Assembly (NCBI GenBank): GCA_963716925.1
Contig: CAVQUX010000033.1
Location: 186,001 to 250,000 of the forward strand
Length of the DNA: 64,000 nt
DNA from: DAISKN01 sp963716925
GTDB lineage: Bacteria > Acidobacteriota > Vicinamibacteria > Marinacidobacterales > SMYC01
Direction of reading: 5' to 3'
Under the pieces are notes generated by a model, which did not search any database, had not been told where the DNA came from, and saw only the letters and a program-made list of their open reading frames with translations. Below are positions 46,201-52,320 of this stretch, in pieces (the first letter of the stretch is position 1; each line of letters opens with the position of its first letter). Made by a program: the position numbers and the translations under genes.

Positions 46201-49200
46201 GGAATCGGCCGCGGAAAACTCCGGTGGCGGAAGCGCCTTGCGATCGAGCTTGCCGTTGGGAGAGAGGGGCAGACGATCCAGAACGACGAACGCGGCGGGA
46301 ACCATGTACTCCGGCAGGCGGCGACGCAAGCGCTCCCGCAATTCGGCGATTTCGGGCGAAGAACCCGCGGGATCCTCGCGTGGAACCACGTACGCGACCA
46401 GCAGCTTATCGCCGGGCCGATCCTCGCGCGCCACCACCGCGGCCTCACCGACCGATGGACATTCGGTGAGAACTGCTTCGATCTCGTTCAGCTCGATGCG
46501 GAAGCCACGAATCTTGACCTGGTGATCCCATCGTCCGAGGAACTCGATGTTGCCATCGGGTAGAAAGCGCACGCGGTCACCGGTCCTGTAGAGCCGGGCG
46601 CCCGGAAGACGGCTGAACGGATGCGGGACGAAGCATTCCGCGGTCAGCTCGGGGCGGCTCACGTAACCCCGAGCCAATTGGACTCCGCCGAGATACAGCT
46701 CCCCCTGGACGCCCACCGGAACCGGTTGCATTCTCCGGTCGAGGACGTAGGTCTCGGTATTGGCCATCGGTCTGCCTATGGGGACGCGCGAATCGCCTCG
46801 GCGGGAGCATGCCCAGGCGGTCACGCCCAACGACGCTTCGGTCGGCCCGTACAGGTTGTGCAGCTCCGCGCCGATCCGATCGAGGAAACGCTCCTTGAGA
46901 TCGAACGGCAAGGCCTCGCCGATACAAATCACCCGGCGGAGGGAACGGCACCTCGCCGCTCCCGGCTCCTCGACGAAAGCCTGCAGCATCGAGGGCACGA
47001 ACTGCGCCGTCGTGATCCCCTCCCGCCGAATCAGCTCGGCCAGGTAGACCGCGTCCCGATGGCCTTGGGGCTTCGCGATCACGATCGCGCTCCCGAAGAG
47101 GAGGGGCCAGAAGAGCTCCCAGACCGATACATCGAAGCTGAAGGGGGTCTTCTGCAGGACGCGATCCGTCGCGTCCAACCCGTACGTTTGCTGCATCCAG
47201 AACAGCTGGTTGCAGAGTCCCTCGTGGGGAACCATCACTCCCTTGGGCTGGCCGGTCGACCCGGAGGTGAAGATCACGTAGGCAAGCTGCCCGGGACGAG
47301 TCGATGTCGGCGCGCGCGTTGTGGGGAGCCTCGAGAAATCATCGGCATCCACGGCGAGAATCGGTCCGGCGTAACCGGGGAAGAGGTCGAGGAATCGCTG
47401 CTGGACGAGCAGCACTGCGGTCCGGCTCGTCTGCAGCATGTACGAAAGGCGCTCCGGGGGGTACTCGGGATCGAGCGGCGCGTAGGCCGCGCCCGACTTC
47501 AGAACGCCGTAGAGCGCGACGATCAACTCCAGGGATCGCTCGGCGCAGATGCCGACGACGCTATCCGGCCCGACACCCAGCTCTCGAAGCCGGTGCGCAA
47601 GCTGGTTGCTTCGCTCATCGAGCTCGCGATAGGTCAGGCGCTCGTTCTCGAAGACGACGGCCGTCGCGCCAGGCGTACGGGCGGCCTGTTCCTCGAACAG
47701 CTCGTGCAGGCGGACGTTCCTGCGGTAGTCCGCTCGAGTATCGTTCCAGGTAACGAGCAGCTCCCGCCGCTCGGCCTCGTCCAGGAGCGGCAGCTCGGCC
47801 AATCGCTTTTCCGGATCCGCCGCGATCCCCGAGAGGAGCGTGCGGAGCTGTCTCATCATGCGCCGAATCGTCGCGGCTTCGAACAGGTCGGCGTTGTACG
47901 ACAGGCGCAATCCGCATCGGCCGCGCCGATCGTAGACGTCCAAGGTCAAATCGAACTTCGTTTCGAACACCGGCGGCAAAAAGGGCTCGAGCCGGAGCCC
48001 GGGAAGGGAGATCGATTTCTCCTCCGCGTCGACCATGTTCAGGAAGACCTGGAACAGCGGCGTGCGGCTCAGGTCCCTCTCCGGCTGGAGCTCTTCCACC
48101 AGCTTCTCGAACGGAAGATCCTGGTGAGAGAGCGCGTCGAACGTCGTCTCGCGGACCCGGCTCAGCAACTCCCGGAACGTGGGATTCCCGGAGAGATCGG
48201 TGCGTAGCACCAGCGTGTTGACGAAGAAGCCGATCAGCTCCTGGGTCTCGGGACGGCCGCGGTTCGCCACTGCCGCGCCGACGGCGACGTCTTCCTGAGT
48301 GCAGCACCGGGACAGCAGGATGTCGAACGCCGCGAGCATCAGGATGAACGGAGTCACGCCTTCCCGCTGCATCAACTCCCGCAGGGATGTCCACAACTCC
48401 ATTTCGAGCTCGACGAGCTCCTCCGCCGGTCGAAAACGCCTCTCCCCCGCTGGGCGCGGCCGATCGGCGGGCAAATCCAGCGTCGAAAGAGCCGATAGTT
48501 TTTCCCGCCAGTAAGCGAGCTCATCCGCCAGGAGCTTCCCCCGGAGTCGTTGGCGCTGCCATATCGCGTAGTCGGCGTACTGGATCGGCGGTTCCGGAAG
48601 CGGCGAAGCCTCGCCCGACGAGAAGGCCTGGTACAGCGCGGCGACTTCCCGGATCAGCACGCCCAGCGACCATCCGTCGACCGCGATGTGGTGCACGGTG
48701 AAGAGCAGCACATGGTCGGTCGAGGCGAGGCGGAAAAGGAAGATACGGACCAACGGGCCCGTTGTCAGATCGAAGGACCGCGCCATTTCCATGCCGGCTC
48801 GACGCCGGGCTTCGTCTTCGCGGGCGTCCGCGGTCAAATACTCCAGATCCACGACGGGGATCGGCGGCAGCGCACCGTCGACCACCTGGACCGGGCGGCC
48901 ATCCGTCGCCGGAAAGCGAGTCCGCAGGATCTCGTGCCGGCGAGCGATCTCCTGGATGCTGCGCCGCATCGCATCGACATCCAGTGGTCCGACGAGACGC
49001 ACGGCGCCCTGCCCGTTGTACAACGTGCTGCCCGGCGAGAGCTGATCCAGAAACCACAACCGCTGCTGGGCGAACGAGAGCGGCATCTCGCCGGCCGGTG
49101 CCCTCGGTATGGGGGGCTCACTCACCACTCGAGGAACGGGTCGTTTCTGCAAGGAGGAGGCGCGATCCGGGCTCCGCACCTCGGTCAGTAGCTCGCGCAA

Positions 49201-52200
49201 TTCCCGCTGGTAGACCTCGGCGACCTCGATGATCCCCTCGCGGCGGTGGATGTTGCGGCTGTAGGTCCACGCCGTTTGCAGGCCTCCACCGATCACCATC
49301 GCATTGACATCGATCAGGTGAGCGCGCCGCCCCGAGGGACGAACCGAAGTGGGGGCGAATCGGGCGGCCAGAGGCGATGCCCGCGACAGCGACAGATCGA
49401 GCTGACCCAGGTAGTTGAAACTGATCTCGCGGTCCGCGCCTCGCAGCGATCGTTCCAGCTCTTCGTCACCGTGGAGATACGAGAGCAGACCGTAGCCGAT
49501 GCCCTGCAGGGGTATACCGCGAAGCTCGTCTTTGACCCTCCGCAGGTCGTCTTCCCGCTCGCCCGCGGCCCCCGCCGTGAGACGAAGGGGGAACAGAGTG
49601 GTAAACCAGCCTACCGTTCGCGAGATGTCTGTATCCTCGAACAAGTCGACGCGGCCATGGCCTTCCAGGTTCACGAGGAACGACCCGGCTCCGGTCCAGA
49701 AGCGCAACGCCCGCGCCAGCGCCGCGAGAAGGACGGCGTTGATCTGCACCTCGGCGGATAGCGCGCCGCGCAGCAGCGACTCGGTATCGGCGGGATCCAG
49801 CGACACCAGGACGGTATCCGCGGAGGCAAGGTCGTTCTCACCCTGGAGGAAGTCCCGCGGAAGCGGCGCTATTTCTCCGCGCACGACTTCACGCCAATAG
49901 GCCGATTCCTCTCGCACCTCCTGCGACTTCGCATGAGCCGCCAGACGTTCCGACCACTCTCGGAACGAGGTCGTCTTCGGCGGAAGCTCGATGGCTCTCC
50001 CCTCCTGCAATTGCTCGTAGCCGGAGATCAGATCCTCGATCAGGATCCCCCAGGAAACGCCATCGACGATCAGATGATGGATGGTGACGAGCAGCAGGTC
50101 GCGGCGGCCGCCGGTCTCGAGGAACGAGACGCGCACCAGCGGGCCCGCGCTCAGATCCAGGCTCGCCTGCGACTCTTCCACCGCCGCGTCGATAGCCTCC
50201 TTCAGATCGCCATCAGCCGGTGCGCGCAGGTCGACTCGGCGAAAGATCGCACGTTCGGCGTCCTCGTCGGTACCGGCATCGAGCTCGCGCCAGCCGTTCG
50301 TATCGGGGACGAACCGCATGCGCAGCGCATCGTGGTGCTCGAGCAATCTCGAGAACGCGCGCTCCAGGAGCGCGGGATCCAGGGGACGGCGGAGCTCGAA
50401 GAGCAGCGAATGGATGAACCGGTGCGGGTGAGCGAGCCGCTGCTCGAAGAACCAGCGTTGGACGGGCGTCAGGGGCAGCGCACCGGTGACGATTCCCTGT
50501 TCCGCCCGCACGCCGGAAGTCGAGCCGGACGCGCTCGCCAGCTCGGCGATGGTCTGGTACTGAAAGAAGTGCTTCGGTGAAAGCGTCAGTCCGGCGTTGC
50601 TCGCGCGAGAAACGATCCGAAGGCTCAGGATCGAATCTCCCCCGAGCTGGAAGAAGTTGTCGTGGATCGAAACCTGGGCGACGCCGAGCACTTCGCTGAA
50701 GATCCGGGCCAGCTCCCGTTCGGCGGGCGTCCTCGGGGCAACGAAGCTCGAATCGGGCCCGGTGTTGTCCGCCTGGGATAGGGCCCGAAAGTCGACTTTC
50801 CCGCCGGGCAGGCGGGGGATGGCGTCGAGGATCACGAAGGCGGAGGGAAGCATGTAGACGGGCAGCCGCTGCCGCAGGAAGTCTCTGAGGTCGCTGTCGC
50901 CGGGAGGGGTGGCGGACGAGACGACGATATAGGCCAGAAGTCGGCGGGCGCCAGTGCCATCCGAGAGTCGAACGACGGCCTGCGCGATGTCCGGATGCCG
51001 GACCAGCGCCGACTCGACTTCTCCCGCTTCGATGCGAAAGCCGCGGAGCTTGAACTGCCGGTCCACGCGGCCGAGGAACTCGATCCGGCCGTCGGCGAGG
51101 AACCGCGCCCGGTCGCCCGTGCGGTAGAGGCGCGCTCCCGGGAGCCGGCTGTAAGGATCGGACACGAATTTCTCCGCGGTAAGGTCGGGACGCTCGTGGT
51201 AGCCGCGACTCACACCCCTCCCGCCGATGTACAGCTCCCCCGCCACGCCGATCGGCACCGGCTCGAGCCGACCGTCGAGGACGTACGCCTGGGTGTTTCC
51301 GATGGGCCGACCGATGCTCAACCGAGAGGAGCCGTAGTCTCCCTCTCGTTCCGGATCGTCGAGGGTCGATACGACCGTCGTCTCCGTGGGCCCGTAGGTG
51401 TTCAACCACCGGACCCGCCCGCGTGTCAGGTCGCGCCATTCGGCGTACCGTTCCCGAAAAGCCTGGTCGCCGCCGACGATCACCAACCGCAGAGGCGGCG
51501 GGGGCGGCATCCGGAGTCGGGACGACTCGTCGACCCATTCGTGCCAGTAGGTCGTGGGCAGATTCAGGACCGTCAGCCCCTCTTCCTCGATCAGACGCGC
51601 CAACTCCGCACCCGGCGCCGGCGGATCCTCGCCCCGCATCACCAGCGTCGCGCCGCTCATCCACGTCGGGAATATCTCCTCCACCGCCGCGTCGAAGCTC
51701 ACCGTATGGAACTGCAGCACTCGGTCCGTTTCCCTCAGACCGAACCGCCTCGCCACCGAAACGTTGTGGTTCACCACACTCCCGTGGCTCACCACCACTC
51801 CCTTCGGCTCTCCCGTCGAACCCGACGTGTACATCACGTACGCCGCGTTCTCTCCTCCGACTCCCGACTCCACTCGCTCACCGCTCTCAACCCTCGTCTC
51901 CTCGACCTCCACTACCGAAAACCCCGACAACAGATCCGAAAGCCTCTCCCTCTCCTCCCTCCGCGTCACCACAACCTCGACCCCAGAGCTCGCAAGTACC
52001 TTCTTCAACCTCTCCCTCGGCTGGCTCGCATCCAGCGGTACGTACGCTCCGCCGCTCTTCAGGATCCCCAAAAGGCCCACCCCAAGCTCCAGCGAACGAC
52101 CCACGCACAGACCCACCCGCGTCTCCGCTCTCACTCCCCTCTTCCTCAGGTACCGCGCAAGCTGGTTCGCCCGCTTCTCCAGTTCCCCATAGCTCAGCTC

Positions 52201-52320
52201 GTACTCTCTCCCCTCCTCTCTCATCCCCTTCGATAGCCTCACCGCTATCGACTCCCCTCTCTTCTCCGCCGACGCCTCGAACCTCTCGTGGATGCACTCC
52301 CTCTCCCCGTACCTCCTCAC
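42724..52320 (-). CDS. NRPS, central part: A1-PCP1-E / C3-A2-PCP2 / C4-C5-A3 start
   Basis: A 3,198-codon open frame. In order: A1 (IHERFEASAEKRGESIAVRL, YTSGSTGEPKG), PCP1 of the pre-epimerase type (FFQLGGDSILSLR), epimerase E (HHLIVDGVSWGIL, LEGHGRVDLF, FNYLGQLD), C3 (HHIAVDGWS), A2 (FTSGSTGQPKGVM, SFDVSVWELF, QFVPSML), PCP2 (DNFFDLGGHSLLATQ), C4 (HHTVADGWS), C5 directly after C4 with no A or PCP between (HHIIADGWS), and the N-terminal part of A3. The GTG at 52320 is not a convincing start: it begins inside A1, has no good ribosome site, and overlaps the upstream ORF by more than 430 nt. The frame runs out just past the indel at 42733. Confidence 0.85.
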   Translation of the reverse strand: MRRYGERECIHERFEASAEKRGESIAVRLSKGMREEGREYELSYGELEKRANQLARYLRKRGVRAETRVGLCVGRSLELGVGLLGILKSGGAYVPLDASQPRERLKKVLASSGVEVVVTRREERERLSDLLSGFSVVEVEETRVESGERVESGVGGENAAYVMYTSGSTGEPKGVVVSHGSVVNHNVSVARRFGLRETDRVLQFHTVSFDAAVEEIFPTWMSGATLVMRGEDPPAPGAELARLIEEEGLTVLNLPTTYWHEWVDESSRLRMPPPPPLRLVIVGGDQAFRERYAEWRDLTRGRVRWLNTYGPTETTVVSTLDDPEREGDYGSSRLSIGRPIGNTQAYVLDGRLEPVPIGVAGELYIGGRGVSRGYHERPDLTAEKFVSDPYSRLPGARLYRTGDRARFLADGRIEFLGRVDRQFKLRGFRIEAGEVESALVRHPDIAQAVVRLSDGTGARRLLAYIVVSSATPPGDSDLRDFLRQRLPVYMLPSAFVILDAIPRLPGGKVDFRALSQADNTGPDSSFVAPRTPAERELARIFSEVLGVAQVSIHDNFFQLGGDSILSLRIVSRASNAGLTLSPKHFFQYQTIAELASASGSTSGVRAEQGIVTGALPLTPVQRWFFEQRLAHPHRFIHSLLFELRRPLDPALLERAFSRLLEHHDALRMRFVPDTNGWRELDAGTDEDAERAIFRRVDLRAPADGDLKEAIDAAVEESQASLDLSAGPLVRVSFLETGGRRDLLLVTIHHLIVDGVSWGILIEDLISGYEQLQEGRAIELPPKTTSFREWSERLAAHAKSQEVREESAYWREVVRGEIAPLPRDFLQGENDLASADTVLVSLDPADTESLLRGALSAEVQINAVLLAALARALRFWTGAGSFLVNLEGHGRVDLFEDTDISRTVGWFTTLFPLRLTAGAAGEREDDLRRVKDELRGIPLQGIGYGLLSYLHGDEELERSLRGADREISFNYLGQLDLSLSRASPLAARFAPTSVRPSGRRAHLIDVNAMVIGGGLQTAWTYSRNIHRREGIIEVAEVYQRELRELLTEVRSPDRASSLQKRPVPRVVSEPPIPRAPAGEMPLSFAQQRLWFLDQLSPGSTLYNGQGAVRLVGPLDVDAMRRSIQEIARRHEILRTRFPATDGRPVQVVDGALPPIPVVDLEYLTADAREDEARRRAGMEMARSFDLTTGPLVRIFLFRLASTDHVLLFTVHHIAVDGWSLGVLIREVAALYQAFSSGEASPLPEPPIQYADYAIWQRQRLRGKLLADELAYWREKLSALSTLDLPADRPRPAGERRFRPAEELVELEMELWTSLRELMQREGVTPFILMLAAFDILLSRCCTQEDVAVGAAVANRGRPETQELIGFFVNTLVLRTDLSGNPTFRELLSRVRETTFDALSHQDLPFEKLVEELQPERDLSRTPLFQVFLNMVDAEEKSISLPGLRLEPFLPPVFETKFDLTLDVYDRRGRCGLRLSYNADLFEAATIRRMMRQLRTLLSGIAADPEKRLAELPLLDEAERRELLVTWNDTRADYRRNVRLHELFEEQAARTPGATAVVFENERLTYRELDERSNQLAHRLRELGVGPDSVVGICAERSLELIVALYGVLKSGAAYAPLDPEYPPERLSYMLQTSRTAVLLVQQRFLDLFPGYAGPILAVDADDFSRLPTTRAPTSTRPGQLAYVIFTSGSTGQPKGVMVPHEGLCNQLFWMQQTYGLDATDRVLQKTPFSFDVSVWELFWPLLFGSAIVIAKPQGHRDAVYLAELIRREGITTAQFVPSMLQAFVEEPGAARCRSLRRVICIGEALPFDLKERFLDRIGAELHNLYGPTEASLGVTAWACSRRGDSRVPIGRPMANTETYVLDRRMQPVPVGVQGELYLGGVQLARGYVSRPELTAECFVPHPFSRLPGARLYRTGDRVRFLPDGNIEFLGRWDHQVKIRGFRIELNEIEAVLTECPSVGEAAVVAREDRPGDKLLVAYVVPREDPAGSSPEIAELRERLRRRLPEYMVPAAFVVLDRLPLSPNGKLDRKALPPPEFSAADSRSAYVPPRSAIEQQLVEIWADVLPVPRVGVHDNFFDLGGHSLLATQVVSRIRQSFDVALPVRVMFDAPTVAGVAESVEAAIGKPRASAMPIPRADREGGLALSFVQERGWVTDQLVQAAGGGSMGGALRLRGPLDAGALERSILEIVRRHEVLRTRFPRVGERRVLSVEDDTGDVWSVRDLRDVEGAVRETEALRVAREEIGRSFDLSAGPLARATLVRLTEAEHLLVMAAHHTVADGWSAGLFFQELEALYSAHARGEPSPLPPLPIQYADYAAWQRAWSEGPELQEQLDYWSDRLSDPLPALELPLDHPRPDTRTFGGASQPWTFSADASRALAELSRHEGVTLFMTLLAGFQALLHGATGQEDIVIGSPVANRNHVEVEKLIGCFMQPLVLRTDLSGDPTFRQLLERVREVCLVAYAHQEIPFELVARALRPEWVGNQSPLFQVLFNVQREEEMSLRLPGLTPSPVELGSEVSVLDLSVHLWAGGREIRGVVEYSTELFEASTIEWLGARYRGLMAAAAAGPDRRLSELWAIASAGRPATDATQAKDGLSAERRELLALLLEDDPPGWRTEEELVRRPRTDALLAASFGQERLWFFEQLSPGSAFFNESVGLRLEGRLEVDVLERTWQELSRRQESLRTSFVVEDGRPKQRVESEVELSLLRVDLRGLSREEQEERVRGWMKEEVEKPFDLSRAPLLRLVLLRLSAEEHVLVVTGHHIIADGWSGEVWQREMAAVYEAYAEGKESPLLELEVQYADYAVWQRERMRGPWVHEELAYWKRALGGELPVLELPVDRRREEGRRRGRGETERFEIPSGLQEKLRELLAREGTTLFMTLLAGFQALLHRYTGEEDILVDTVLAGRSRAELEAVVGFFVNSAILRTDVSGNPTFRELLGRVKRVCLGALEHQEVPFDRVVSEVGVSRRGTGGTLTPVSFMLHEGVTKRREMGGVRVSPAGIEPNDEFDLTLLVWQEPEGLTGQWKYDRDLFDAETIRRMAEHYVRVLEEVVREPEVRVGEIAVLTEEERREVLEGWNDTREETGDGECIHERFEESAEKRGESIAVRLSKGMREEGREYELSYGELEKRANQLARYLRKRGVRAETRVGLCVGRSLELGVGLLGILKSGGAYVPLDASQPKERLKKILSSSGVEVVVTPG
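43246..44437. repeat. Direct repeat R2, C5 copy
   Basis: About 1.2 kb matching 52478-53669 at a constant offset of 9,232, roughly 95% identical by eye and with no net indel. It covers nearly all of condensation domain C5. Confidence 0.8.

Noticed and set aside
52300..52320. GTG at 52320 as the true start of a second NRPS gene
   Set aside because: It lies within A1, has no convincing ribosome site and would leave A1 without its N-terminal residues; the one-base length difference from paralogous copies explains the break better.
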